64,000 nt of DNA from an uncultured Burkholderiales bacterium (GTDB lineage: Bacteria; Pseudomonadota; Gammaproteobacteria; Burkholderiales; Burkholderiaceae_C). Shown piece after piece: positions 25,720 to 34,722 of the stretch. The translations under genes and the position numbers were made by a program. The notes below the pieces were generated by a model. That model was given only the letters and a program-made list of their open reading frames with translations. It did no database searches and was not told the DNA's origin. Location of the stretch: positions 10,744-74,743 of the forward strand of contig CALTTG010000017.1 in assembly GCA_943908475.1 (NCBI GenBank), written 5' to 3'. How positions within the stretch are numbered: position 1 is the stretch's first letter; every line of letters starts with the position of its first letter.

Positions 25720-28700
25720 TCACTTGATGCCGAGCTGAACGCGGGTGCTGGGGCCTTTGTCGGTGGGTGGGGTGTCGATGCCCACCTTGGACGCCGACAG
25801 CAGCACACGCTCTGAAGGCAGTCTCTGCACCAGGTAGGCCTTCACGGCGTTGCCACGTTGGTCGGCCAGGCGTTGCAATGCCTCGGGGCCGGTGGCGGCT
25901 GATGCACGAAGCAGGGCTTTCATCTCGGGGGCCGGGAGTGTTTTGGCCATGCCGACCACGTTGCGCGGTTTTTTGATGTCGGCCGCTTTGTAGGCGGCAG
26001 TCAGCCAGAGGGCCTCTTCCTCGGCCGCGACGGTGGTGTCGGCCAGGGCTTGGCCAGTGGCTTTGGCTTTGGCGGCCCGCATCAGTTGCATCACGTGTGC
26101 GTCCTTCAAGCCGTCGACATCGGTGGTCGGGTCGGCCCAACCCGTGGCATCGAGCTTGAGTGCACTTCGGTCCAGCAGTTTGGCGGCCATGGCATCCAGA
26201 CGTTGCCGCGCGGGTGCATCCAATTCTGCGGATCCGGCCGAGAAGGGCACGAAGGCCAATTCATCACCGCCACCACCCATCAGCAGCGAAAAGGGCGCAG
26301 TCAAGGCTTTGGTCACCAGGTTGACGACGACCTTCCACAAAATGCCGCCGACCGAGAACTGCGGATCGCTCAGCGACCCGGAAATGGGCAGATTGATGTC
26401 GATTTCGCCCTTGCTGTTTTGCAGCAGCGCCACGGCCAGTCTCACCGGCAGGTGGGTGGCATCCGGGCTGTCATTGCGCGCCCCGAAGGTCAGCTGATCG
26501 AGGAAAATGTGGTTCTCCGCCTTGAGTTGGCCGCCATCGACCTTGTAGCTGACGTCCATCGACAGGCTGCCTTTGTCAATGGCATAGCCGGCGTATCGGG
26601 CGGCATAGGGACTCAATCGCGTGAGCTCAACCCCTTTGGCGCTGGCCTGGATGTCGGTGAACAACTGCGCACCCAGCGGATGGATCCGACCCTCGATCTT
26701 CAGTGGTGCGGCATCGTCCACCGCCCCGGCAATGCTCACTTGGGCGGGCTCTGGCTGGGTGGCTGCCACACCGGAGATGGTGCCGCCGATGCGGGTGAGT
26801 CGCGCCGAGTAGTTGGGCTTGATGAAGTTGTCGCTGAAGTCGACACGGCCTTGGACCAGGGTGATGCCCTGCCAGCGAAGGTCGGGTGAGGGCTTGGTGG
26901 TCGAGGTCGATGGGCGCGTTTCGGGCGCGGTCGATGCCTCTCCCGTCGAGGGCTGTGGGGTCGTCAGCGACGTCGCTTGGGCCTGCTCGTCTTGCTTGAC
27001 GATCTGTGCCAGGTTCAGGCGGCCATCGGCGTTGATGATGACGCGGCCATAGAAGTCCTGCAGCTGAATCTGACCGAGGTCGGCTTTGAGGGCGCCACCT
27101 TGGTATTGCAGGTCGCTTTTCTGCAGCACCAGGCTTCGCCAATTGAGCAGGTCGGCATCGTTCACCGCATCTTGCAGCCTCAGGTCGGTCAGGCCCAGCA
27201 TGCCGGTGTATCGCGCATTCACGGCGTGGGTGCGGTCGGCTTGCAGGCTCAGTTGGCCCTCTGCCAGCGCTTTCGCACCCGACAGCACGACGTTCACGTG
27301 TGGTGCCAGGTAGGGCTGCAGCATGCCCAACTCAACCTGTTTCACCTTGAGTTTCAGCCGCGCCGACAGCGGCGCGGGGCGGACCTCGCCTTCGATGGCC
27401 AGTTTGCCCTGACCCGGCGTGCTCGCTTGCAGCGCCCCTCGAATCGGCCGTTGGAGGTCGTTGGACAAGGCCCCCGTCTGAAGCTCGATCCGCTGCAGCA
27501 CGAGGTTCACCCCTGGCTCGCTCGCACGGGCATCTCGCACGGCCAACTGGCAGTCTTGGCAGCGCAACTGCCCCAGGTCAACAGCCGTCGTGTTCGGCTG
27601 GGCGTTGCCCGTGCGCACCGCTACCGGCGCTGGGGGCGTGGAGGAGGGAGCCGGGCGTGTCAGTCGGGCGTCGAGGCCCTCCCACGCCAAGGTCCCCAGG
27701 CGCACGAACCTCAGCGGTGGTGCGGTGGGGGAGGGCACCGCACTCAACCAGCCTTGCAGGCCCTCCAGGTCCATGCGGCGCCACGCCAGGTGTTCTGGCT
27801 CAATGGGCAAGCCCTGGGGCGTGGGCGAGGCTTTCTGAGCCTTGAGACCCTCGATCGAGATCCGGCCATTGGCCACCAGCAGGCCAGGGCCCTCCAGGGC
27901 AAGGGGGGCCTGAGTGGCCGCAGTCGGGCCTGACCCTGTCGATGCAGCCGGCCAGGGCATCTGCGGTGTCAGTCGGGCGGTGTGGCCGGGTGCCTGCGCC
28001 AGCAATTGGAGGTCGGCCGACACGGCGCCTTGTTGAAGGTTCACCGGCAGCGCCAGGGCGGGCCGCACGGGCGCCAGCCAGGGCACCATTTGCACCGCTT
28101 GCAGGCTCACCAGGTGCTCTGCACGCCCTTGGGCCACATGGCCTTGGCCACGGATGGAGACCTTCGCGCCGTGCTGGTCCTGGGCCTGCACAAGCCAGGT
28201 GCCCACGGGGGCTTGCTCGCGGCTGCTCAGGCCCTGCGCGCTCACGGTCAAGGTGTCGATGCGAGGCCAAGGCGCGCGGGCCTCGGTCTGCAGCTCCAGT
28301 GCCCGAGCACTCAGGTCGAGTTGCTTCACCTGCCACTGCCAGGCCCCAGCAGAGTGGGGCGGCTCGGTCGTCGACTGAGCTGGCGCGGGTTGCGCCGGCG
28401 GGCGGGGGGATTTCGGGGGGGAGGCGGGCCGAGCGGTCAGCATCAGGCCCTGCAGGCTCACTCGGTCGACACTGACTTGGCGCAACAAAGGTTGGGTGTC
28501 CAGCCCCTCCAGTTGGAACGTCTGAAAGCGCGTGCTGACCTGGCCCAGTCCCGGCAGTTGGGCGAAGGCCATCTCCACATCCTTCAAGCGCACCCGTCCC
28601 GTGATCTGCAGTTGGGGCAGGGCGGGTGCGGGTCGCTGCTCAAAGCGGAGCGTCAGGGTCGTGTCCAGTTGCCCTGATCTCGGATCGCCCTGAAGCGTGG

Positions 28701-29454
28701 CGGGCATCAAGGGACGCAAGGCCTGGAGCCAATGCGACACATCCACCGATGCCCAGGCCAGCGTCAACTCAGAGGCTCGACCATCTTTGAAGGGCAACAC
28801 TTGACCCTCGACCTTGAGGGGGCTGCCGTCAATGCGGGCACTCAGCAGCGGGCGCACCTTCGTGGCGACATCACTGGGCAGGTTCGACAAGAAAGGAACG
28901 CCCAGATTCAGTTGATCAATCCGGTGCGATTGCCCCAGGACCCGATCATGGACCTCGAACCGACCTTGTGTGACCGAGATGTTGAAGACGGCAAACCGTG
29001 CGGGCTCACCCTGTTGTGGCGGCTGCGGTCGCGCCTGCAGTTTGCGGAGCATGGGTGACAGGTTGAACTCTTGGTCCGACAGCCGCTCCAGCTTCAGGCT
29101 GGGGGCGTCGACCTTGAGCTCCGACACCACCGGTGCGAGGTGCCAGATCGATCGAGGTGACAGTTGGGCCTGAGCGCTGGCCAGCGTCATCCAGGGGCTG
29201 GACGTGGGGCCGATGGACAGGCCCTCCAGACGGACCCGGAAGGTCCAGGGGTGCACCGACACTTTCTGCAGTTGCACCGGCGTTCCCAAGGCGTGGGTCG
29301 CTTCCTCGCTCACGCGTTGCCGCAAGAACTCAGGCAGCCAGCCGCCCACCACACCCGTCCATGCCGCCGCCAAGGCCAAAGTGCCCAACAGGGGTTTTCG
29401 CAGCCGTGACCAGCGTGCGGTGGGGGCTAGAGAGCGGGCTTCGGTGGCAGTCAT
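25720..29454 (-). CDS. AsmA-like DUF748 outer-membrane biogenesis protein
   Basis: A 1244-residue envelope protein with one N-terminal membrane anchor (KPLLGTLALAAAWTGVVGGWL, about 18-38) and a very long periplasmic part made of beta-strand repeats of the AsmA/DUF748 type. Landmarks are VSVHPWTFRVRLEGLSI near the start and, toward the end, VDFSDNFIKPNYSARLTRIGGTISG, RLSPYAARYAGYAIDKGSLSMDVSY and LGARNDSPDATHLPVRLAVALL. The last 180 residues form a degenerate OmpA-like domain (VPFSAGSAELDAPARQRLD). AsmA-like proteins are thought to bridge inner and outer membranes for lipid transport; the function here is inferred. It is divergent from lolA. Confidence 0.85.
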   Translation of the reverse strand: MTATEARSLAPTARWSRLRKPLLGTLALAAAWTGVVGGWLPEFLRQRVSEEATHALGTPVQLQKVSVHPWTFRVRLEGLSIGPTSSPWMTLASAQAQLSPRSIWHLAPVVSELKVDAPSLKLERLSDQEFNLSPMLRKLQARPQPPQQGEPARFAVFNISVTQGRFEVHDRVLGQSHRIDQLNLGVPFLSNLPSDVATKVRPLLSARIDGSPLKVEGQVLPFKDGRASELTLAWASVDVSHWLQALRPLMPATLQGDPRSGQLDTTLTLRFEQRPAPALPQLQITGRVRLKDVEMAFAQLPGLGQVSTRFQTFQLEGLDTQPLLRQVSVDRVSLQGLMLTARPASPPKSPRPPAQPAPAQSTTEPPHSAGAWQWQVKQLDLSARALELQTEARAPWPRIDTLTVSAQGLSSREQAPVGTWLVQAQDQHGAKVSIRGQGHVAQGRAEHLVSLQAVQMVPWLAPVRPALALPVNLQQGAVSADLQLLAQAPGHTARLTPQMPWPAASTGSGPTAATQAPLALEGPGLLVANGRISIEGLKAQKASPTPQGLPIEPEHLAWRRMDLEGLQGWLSAVPSPTAPPLRFVRLGTLAWEGLDARLTRPAPSSTPPAPVAVRTGNAQPNTTAVDLGQLRCQDCQLAVRDARASEPGVNLVLQRIELQTGALSNDLQRPIRGALQASTPGQGKLAIEGEVRPAPLSARLKLKVKQVELGMLQPYLAPHVNVVLSGAKALAEGQLSLQADRTHAVNARYTGMLGLTDLRLQDAVNDADLLNWRSLVLQKSDLQYQGGALKADLGQIQLQDFYGRVIINADGRLNLAQIVKQDEQAQATSLTTPQPSTGEASTAPETRPSTSTTKPSPDLRWQGITLVQGRVDFSDNFIKPNYSARLTRIGGTISGVAATQPEPAQVSIAGAVDDAAPLKIEGRIHPLGAQLFTDIQASAKGVELTRLSPYAARYAGYAIDKGSLSMDVSYKVDGGQLKAENHIFLDQLTFGARNDSPDATHLPVRLAVALLQNSKGEIDINLPISGSLSDPQFSVGGILWKVVVNLVTKALTAPFSLLMGGGGDELAFVPFSAGSAELDAPARQRLDAMAAKLLDRSALKLDATGWADPTTDVDGLKDAHVMQLMRAAKAKATGQALADTTVAAEEEALWLTAAYKAADIKKPRNVVGMAKTLPAPEMKALLRASAATGPEALQRLADQRGNAVKAYLVQRLPSERVLLSASKVGIDTPPTDKGPSTRVQLGIK

Positions 29455-29619
29455 GGCAATGCAACGGGTTGACGTGTCGCACAGGCAATCACGCAGATCC
29501 CAATTGTCAAACACATTGCCCCTGACGGATGGGAGTTGCCAATGCATCGCCCCCTCAGCCGGGTGTGGAACAATCGGTCACTTCAATCTCTTGCAGGCGA
29601 TGTCGCCTTTCACGCCCCG

Positions 29620-30315
29620 ATGAAGATCTCCGCTGCCCGAGCGCTCGCGCCCTTGCGTTTGACGATGACCTGCGCGGCCTTGTGCCTGGCCAACGGTGCT
29701 CAGGCCGACGCGGTTCAGTCGTTGCGCAATTTTGTGAAGGACGTGCACGCGGGGCAGACTCGTTTCACGCAAACCGTCACGTCGCCCGACGGCCGCAAGG
29801 CCCGTCGGTCATCGGGCACCCTGGAATTCGAGCGTCCCAATCGTTTTCGGTTCGCCTACCAGGCGCCGATGGAGCAGTTGATCGTGGGGGATGGCAAGAA
29901 GGTCTGGCTGTATGACGCCGACCTCAATCAGGTCACCGTGAGGGCCATGGGCCAAGCCTTGGGTTCGTCTCCCGCGGCCTTGCTGGCTGGCGGTAATCTG
30001 GACAAGGACTTCATCCTCAAACCCGTGCCACCCGCATCGGCCTCTGTGACGGGCGCGGCGACCGCAGGCTCGTCCACCGTGCAGGCGGCTGGTTTGATCG
30101 AATGGGTCGAGGCTCAGCCTCGTGCCAAAGATGGGCAGTTCCAGTGGGTGCGCGTGGGGTTCACGCAAGGCAAGCTGGTCGCCTTGGAACTGCTGGACAG
30201 CTTCGGGCAGAAATCGCGGCTGGATTTCGCTCAGTTCGACACGAAAGTGACGCTGTCACCTTCGCGTTTCACGTTCACGCCGCCGGCAGGCGCCGACGTA
30301 TTGCAACAGCCTTGA
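29620..30315 (+). CDS. lolA: Outer-membrane lipoprotein carrier protein
   Basis: A periplasmic chaperone of 231 residues that ferries lipoproteins from LolCDE to LolB. A signal peptide is visible (LTMTCAALCLANGAQA, cleavage near residue 30), followed by FVKDVHAGQTRFTQTV, SGTLEFERPNRFRFAY and GDGKKVWLYDADLNQVTV, the family hallmarks. An insertion of about 20 small residues (PPASASVTGAATAGSST, near 130-150) is unusual. The ATG at 29620 was chosen since the signal peptide begins there. Confidence 0.94.
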   Translation: MKISAARALAPLRLTMTCAALCLANGAQADAVQSLRNFVKDVHAGQTRFTQTVTSPDGRKARRSSGTLEFERPNRFRFAYQAPMEQLIVGDGKKVWLYDADLNQVTVRAMGQALGSSPAALLAGGNLDKDFILKPVPPASASVTGAATAGSSTVQAAGLIEWVEAQPRAKDGQFQWVRVGFTQGKLVALELLDSFGQKSRLDFAQFDTKVTLSPSRFTFTPPAGADVLQQP

Positions 30316-30338
30316 TCGGTTCCCACCGAGGCTGAAGC

Positions 30339-30363
30339 CACCGGGCGCCGAGGGCACCCGGTG
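30339..30363. terminator. Inverted repeat between the lolA and helicase stop codons
   Basis: CACCGGGCGCC pairs with GGGCACCCGGTG nearly perfectly, midway between two convergent genes. There is no T-run on either strand, so it is at best a weak or Rho-assisted terminator. Confidence 0.4.
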
Positions 30364-30374
30364 TCGGTCAGGCA

Positions 30375-32162
30375 TCAGCCTTCGCGCTTGCCAAAGCCAG
30401 GGCGCTTGCCGCCGAAGCTGGGCTTGCCCGCAGGCTTGTAGCCACCGCCGCCAGGCTTGCCCGCGAACGGCTTGCCAGCGGGCTTGCCGCCGAAGCTGGG
30501 TTTGCCACCGAACGAAGGCTTGTCGCCAAAGCGGCCAGGCCCCTTCGATTCGAAGCCACGGTTCTGGGGTTTGAAGTCGCCACGAGGCTGGTCGAAACCA
30601 CCGCGAGGTGCTGCACGGGGCGCATCGCGATCGGCGAAACGGTCGCCGCCAAAGCTGCGCTCGCCGCCACGGTCATTGCGGTCTGCAAAGCGATCTCCGC
30701 CGCGACCAAAACCGCCGCGATCAGCGCCGAAACGGTCGCCACCCCCGAAGCCGCCACGGTCGTTGCCGAAGCTGCGTTCGCCGCCGAAGCGGTCGTTGCT
30801 GCGGCCGCGTTGACCCGGGGCAGGCTTGCCGCCGCGAGCAGGGCGATCCGGTGCTGCCTTGAACTTGGGCTCCAGGCCGGCGATGACCGACTCGGGGATG
30901 CGTTGGGTGGTGAAGCGCTCGATGCGGCGCACCATCGGGATGTCACGGCGCTCGGCCAGGGTCACCGCCAAGCCGGAGCGACCGGCACGACCCGTGCGGC
31001 CGATGCGGTGCACGTAGTCTTCGGCCTTCATGGGCATGCCGTAGTTGATCACGTGGGTGATCGTGGGCACGTCGATGCCGCGGGCGGCCACATCGGTGGC
31101 CACCAGCACGCGCAGCTGCTTGTTGCGCAGGGCTTGCAGCACACGGTTGCGACGACCCTGAGGCATGCCGCCGTGCAAGGCGGCCACGGCGTGACCCATG
31201 TCAGCCAGGCGATCGGCCAGGATGTCAGCGTCGCGCTGGGTGCTGGTGAACACCACGGCCTGGTCCACTTCCTTGGTGGTCAGCAGGTGATCCAGCAGAT
31301 CGTTTTTGTGGGCCAGCGTGTCGGCCAAGTGCAGGCGCTGCTCGATGTTGTCGTGGCTGTCGGTGTGGGTGGCCACTTCGATCAGCGTCGAGCTGCGGGT
31401 CAGGCGCTCCGCCAGCTTGCCCACGTGACCGGCAAAGGTCGCGCTGAACATCAAGGTCTGACGGTTTTCAGGGGTTTGCTCGGCGATGGCTTCGATGTCT
31501 TCGATGAAGCCCATGTCCAACATGCGGTCGGCTTCGTCCAGCACCAGCACTTCCAGGTTGGACAGCACGGCCGCGCCGGTGCTCAGGTGGTCCAGCAGGC
31601 GGCCGGGGGTGGAGATCAGCACATCCAGCGGGCCACGCAAAGCCTTGAGCTGGTAGCCGTAGGGCACGCCACCGACCACCGTGGCCACGCGCAGGCCTTG
31701 CAGGTGTTTGCCGTAGGTCGACGCGGCCTTGGCGACTTGCTGAGCCAGCTCTCGGGTGGGGGCCAGCACCAACACGCGAGGACCATGCACCTTGCCTTTT
31801 TCACGACGCTTGTCGTTGTCGGCGCGGGCGGCCACGATGCGCTCCAGTGCGGGCAGCATGAACGCGGCGGTTTTGCCGGATCCGGTGTTCGAAGCCACGC
31901 GCAGATCTTGACCGTTCAGCGCGGCGGGAATGGCGCGCACTTGCACTTCGGTCGGGCTGGTGTAGCCCGAATCGTTCAGGGCTTGAATCAGCGCAGGGCT
32001 CAAGCCCAAGTCGGAGAAGCGAGCACCGCCTTCGGCCTCATCGGCGGCTTCCACGCCCACGGCCAGACCGGTCTCGTCGTCGAGCACGGCCAGCTTGCGA
32101 GCCAGTTGGTCGATCTTGGAGGAACCCTCTTGGGGGGTGTCGTGCAGATTGTTTTCGTTCAT
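30375..32162 (-). CDS. rhlE: DEAD-box ATP-dependent RNA helicase, RhlE type
   Basis: A 595-residue RNA helicase that probably remodels ribosomal or messenger RNA. The motor motifs are intact: F-x-DLGLSPALIQAL (Q motif region), SNTGSGKTAAF (Walker A), PTRELAQQ, TPGRLLDH, DEADRMLD, SATF, and HRIGRTGRAGRSG. After about residue 430 the C-terminal tail is low-complexity, rich in Gly, Arg, Phe, Asp and Lys, with repeated RGGFGGGDRFG and SFGGKP units, expected to bind RNA. The tail is long for RhlE. The ATG at 32162 starts MNENNLHD; upstream in-frame sequence is not conserved. Confidence 0.93.
   Translation of the reverse strand: MNENNLHDTPQEGSSKIDQLARKLAVLDDETGLAVGVEAADEAEGGARFSDLGLSPALIQALNDSGYTSPTEVQVRAIPAALNGQDLRVASNTGSGKTAAFMLPALERIVAARADNDKRREKGKVHGPRVLVLAPTRELAQQVAKAASTYGKHLQGLRVATVVGGVPYGYQLKALRGPLDVLISTPGRLLDHLSTGAAVLSNLEVLVLDEADRMLDMGFIEDIEAIAEQTPENRQTLMFSATFAGHVGKLAERLTRSSTLIEVATHTDSHDNIEQRLHLADTLAHKNDLLDHLLTTKEVDQAVVFTSTQRDADILADRLADMGHAVAALHGGMPQGRRNRVLQALRNKQLRVLVATDVAARGIDVPTITHVINYGMPMKAEDYVHRIGRTGRAGRSGLAVTLAERRDIPMVRRIERFTTQRIPESVIAGLEPKFKAAPDRPARGGKPAPGQRGRSNDRFGGERSFGNDRGGFGGGDRFGADRGGFGRGGDRFADRNDRGGERSFGGDRFADRDAPRAAPRGGFDQPRGDFKPQNRGFESKGPGRFGDKPSFGGKPSFGGKPAGKPFAGKPGGGGYKPAGKPSFGGKRPGFGKREG
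30378..30860 (-). repeat. Low-complexity Gly/Arg/Phe-rich repeats in the helicase tail
   Basis: Two kinds of short imperfect repeats follow one another. Units around DRGGFG/GGDRF/GGERSFG come first in the protein, then SFGGKP/AGKPFAGKP units near the C-terminus. At DNA level the repeats share gcggcgatcggcgaaacg-like and gccgccgaagctgg-like words. Such tracts expand and contract easily. Confidence 0.8.
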
Positions 32163-32575
32163 AAATTCTTTCAAGCCAAAGCAAAGCTCTGGCGTCTTCT
32201 CGGCGGAGAAAACACCAGACGGGCACGGCCACATTCAGTGAATGGCCATGGCCCAGATCGGTCGCTGGAAATCGTGTCCGGACTTCGTGATGACGCGCAC
32301 TGGCGACTTGGCTCACGGTGAGTCGGTTGAAAGCGACGGCATCGCCGCCAACCGGAACTCAAGACACGCATGTGATGGACACCCGACGGCGCCATCCGGC
32401 TTGAAAAAGGTCAGAGGGGATGAACTTTTTGAATCCCACGGTGCAGGTGATTCATGCCACTGGGCACGGTCTGCATCACTCGGGAATTCATCATTGTGGC
32501 ATCAACTCAGGGTTTTGTCCAATCCCCCGAACCCGTGCCCTGTGATGGATGACGCAAAGGATCGCCGCGCGCTGC
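32163..32575. other. Non-coding gap between the helicase and rarA
   Basis: This 413-bp divergent gap holds no supported gene. The helicase side forms an unusually long potential 5' leader (up to several hundred bases), as often seen for cold-regulated helicase genes, but I cannot identify a conserved element. The only promoter-like hexamer I can defend is the rarA-proximal CACAAT at 32576-32581, just beyond this gap. Confidence 0.5.
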
Positions 32576-32581
32576 CACAAT
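32576..32581 (+). promoter_or_regulatory. Putative -10 element placed six bases before the rarA start codon
   Basis: CACAAT ends six bases before the ATG at 32588, the same geometry as at ftsK. It predicts a leaderless message. No ribosome site is visible. Confidence 0.35.
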
Positions 32582-32587
32582 CCACCC

Positions 32588-33922
32588 ATGCAAGAGAGCT
32601 TGTTGCCCACCCCTGACACCCCGGCCGCTCCTGTGTCGGGTGCCTTTGCGCCTTTGGCCGAGACGCTGCGTCCGCAGACCCTGGATGAGGTCATGGGGCA
32701 GTCGCACCTGCTCGGTGAGGGCATGCCCTTGAGGTTGGCCTTCCAGTCCGGCAAGCCTCACTCCATGATCTTTTGGGGGCCGCCCGGGGTGGGCAAAACC
32801 ACGCTGGCCCGGTTGACGGCGCGTGCCTTTGATTGCGAGTTCATTGCCCTGTCTGCGGTCTTTTCCGGCGTCAAGGACATCCGGGCGGCCATGGAGCAGG
32901 CTGAGCAGCACCGCGCCAGGGGGCGCCACACGATCTTGTTCGTCGATGAAATCCACCGTTTCAACAAGTCACAGCAAGATGCCCTCTTGCCCTATGCCGA
33001 AAGCGGCTTGGTGACCTTCTTGGGTGCCACGACAGAGAATCCCTCGTTCGAGGTCAACTCGGCCTTGCTGTCGCGTGCGCAGGTGTACGTTCTGAAGTCT
33101 TTGACCGACGACGAACTCAGGCAGTTGCTGCATCGCGCGCAAGCCACGGCCTTGCAAGGCCTGCTGATCGACGACGCGGCGGCAGAGGTCATCGTGGGTC
33201 ATGCCGATGGCGACGCCAGGCGCTTCCTCAACCTGCTGTCGCAGTGCCAATCTGCCGCGGGTGCCGCCGGTGTTCACCGGGTCGACGTTGGCTTCGTGCA
33301 GAAAGCCCTGACCCTCAACAACCGCCGGTTTGACAAAGGGGGGGATCACTTCTACGACCAGATTTCTGCCCTGCACAAGTCGGTCCGAGGCTCTCATCCC
33401 GATGCGGCCTTGTACTGGCTGACCCGCATGCTCGACGGCGGCGCTGACCCCCGTTATCTGTCTCGGCGCATCGTGCGCATGGCGTGGGAAGACATCGGTC
33501 TGGCCGATCCCCGCGCTTTGCAGATTGCCAATGATGCAGCCCTGACCTTCGAGCGCTTGGGCAGTCCGGAAGGGGAGCTGGCCCTTGGGCAGGCCGTGAT
33601 TTACTTGGCGATGGCGGCCAAGAGCAACGCGGGGTACAACGCCTACAACCAGGCCCGAGCGTTCGTGAAGCAAGACAGAAGCCGGGAGGTGCCCGTGCAC
33701 CTCCGCAATGCGCCCACCCGACTCATGAAGGAGTTGGGCCACGGGCATGCCTACCGATACGCCCATGACGAGCCCAACGCTTACGCTGCGGGCGAAACCT
33801 ACCTGCCCGACGGCATGCCCGAACCTGGCTGGTACCAACCCGTGCCCCGTGGGCTGGAGCTCAAAATTGGCGAGAAGCTCTCGCAGCTCAGGCAGTGGGA
33901 CGAGCAGGCGCGCAAGAAATGA
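32588..33922 (+). CDS. rarA: Replication-associated recombination protein A (AAA+ ATPase)
   Basis: A 444-residue AAA+ protein related to clamp loaders, acting at stalled replication forks. Walker A is GPPGVGKTTLA and Walker B with sensor is FVDEIHRFNKSQQDALL; GATTENPSFEVNSALLSRAQV follows. The C-terminal tetramerisation region contains HKSVRGSHPDAALYWLTRML and RMAWEDIGLADPRAL. All are family hallmarks at normal length. It ends four bases from the converging tssL. Confidence 0.96.
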   Translation: MQESLLPTPDTPAAPVSGAFAPLAETLRPQTLDEVMGQSHLLGEGMPLRLAFQSGKPHSMIFWGPPGVGKTTLARLTARAFDCEFIALSAVFSGVKDIRAAMEQAEQHRARGRHTILFVDEIHRFNKSQQDALLPYAESGLVTFLGATTENPSFEVNSALLSRAQVYVLKSLTDDELRQLLHRAQATALQGLLIDDAAAEVIVGHADGDARRFLNLLSQCQSAAGAAGVHRVDVGFVQKALTLNNRRFDKGGDHFYDQISALHKSVRGSHPDAALYWLTRMLDGGADPRYLSRRIVRMAWEDIGLADPRALQIANDAALTFERLGSPEGELALGQAVIYLAMAAKSNAGYNAYNQARAFVKQDRSREVPVHLRNAPTRLMKELGHGHAYRYAHDEPNAYAAGETYLPDGMPEPGWYQPVPRGLELKIGEKLSQLRQWDEQARKK

Positions 33923-33925
33923 CGC

Positions 33926-34705
33926 TCAGGGCAGGGTGATGGTGATGTGCGCCACCTGAGGGGCCAACTGCACCACGTGCTGGAAGACGTCCAGCGTGGT
34001 TCGGGTGTGTTGTGACAGGTGCCAGCGCAGGCCCATGAAGCCCACCAATGCCACCAGCGCCAGCACCGACAGGGCGGCCCAGAGCGGGACCTCGTGTTTG
34101 AGTTGGTGGGCGATGCGGTCTGGGGCGGCCCAATGCGGCGCAAACCCCTGGCGCTTGCCTTTGTGGTGGGCGATTTCATCACCCACGCGCGCCACCAGGT
34201 AGTTGAGCTTCTCAGAGCCCTCCAAGATGTACTTGCCCTGAAAGCCCAGCAGCAAACACATGTGGAACACCTCCAGCGCCTGAAGTCGGCTGCTGCCCTG
34301 GCGACGCAACTCTTCCAGCCGCTCGAAGAACTGCTCGCCCGCCAGTTGCTCGCCGAAGAACTGCAGTTGAAGCGGCTGACGCTGCCACGCTTCCTTGACC
34401 TTGAAGGACGACATCATCACGGCCTCGTCCACCGTGGCGCAGAAGGCCCACTTGCACAGGTGGATGTCGTCCACCGCGGCGTGGGCGCGAGTGGCTTGCC
34501 GTTCGAACTGTGTCAAAAACTGCTTGATGCGATCCCGGAAGGTGTCCGCATCTTGGGGCGGGTGTTTGCCCTTGAGCAGGAACAGCAAATAAAAGCCGTC
34601 GTACATCATGTCCAAGAGGGACGGTGTGCGTGCGGCAGGTTCTTGCACCAACGAAGGGGGCTGCGACAGAGCCGCTGGCGGCAAGGTGTTCAGTTGGGCG
34701 CTCAT
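33926..34705 (-). CDS. tssL: Type VI secretion system membrane protein TssL (DotU, short form)
   Basis: A 259-residue inner-membrane protein of the T6SS membrane complex. The cytoplasmic hook-shaped domain is recognised by IHLCKWAFCATVDEAVMMS and LLGFQGKYILEG. A single C-terminal membrane segment (VPLWAALSVLALVALVGFMGL, about 212-232) is followed by only a short periplasmic tail; there is no OmpA-like peptidoglycan-binding extension. The ATG at 34705 has GGAAG eight bases upstream; a GTG three codons earlier is possible. Normally tssM follows; here rarA lies there in the opposite direction. Confidence 0.95.
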   Translation of the reverse strand: MSAQLNTLPPAALSQPPSLVQEPAARTPSLLDMMYDGFYLLFLLKGKHPPQDADTFRDRIKQFLTQFERQATRAHAAVDDIHLCKWAFCATVDEAVMMSSFKVKEAWQRQPLQLQFFGEQLAGEQFFERLEELRRQGSSRLQALEVFHMCLLLGFQGKYILEGSEKLNYLVARVGDEIAHHKGKRQGFAPHWAAPDRIAHQLKHEVPLWAALSVLALVALVGFMGLRWHLSQHTRTTLDVFQHVVQLAPQVAHITITLP

Positions 34706-34722
34706 GCGGTGCACTTCCAGGG

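Noticed and set aside
32163..32575. A small gene or RNA in the helicase-rarA gap
   Set aside because: Short open frames exist, but none has a ribosome site, a recognisable motif or a terminator.
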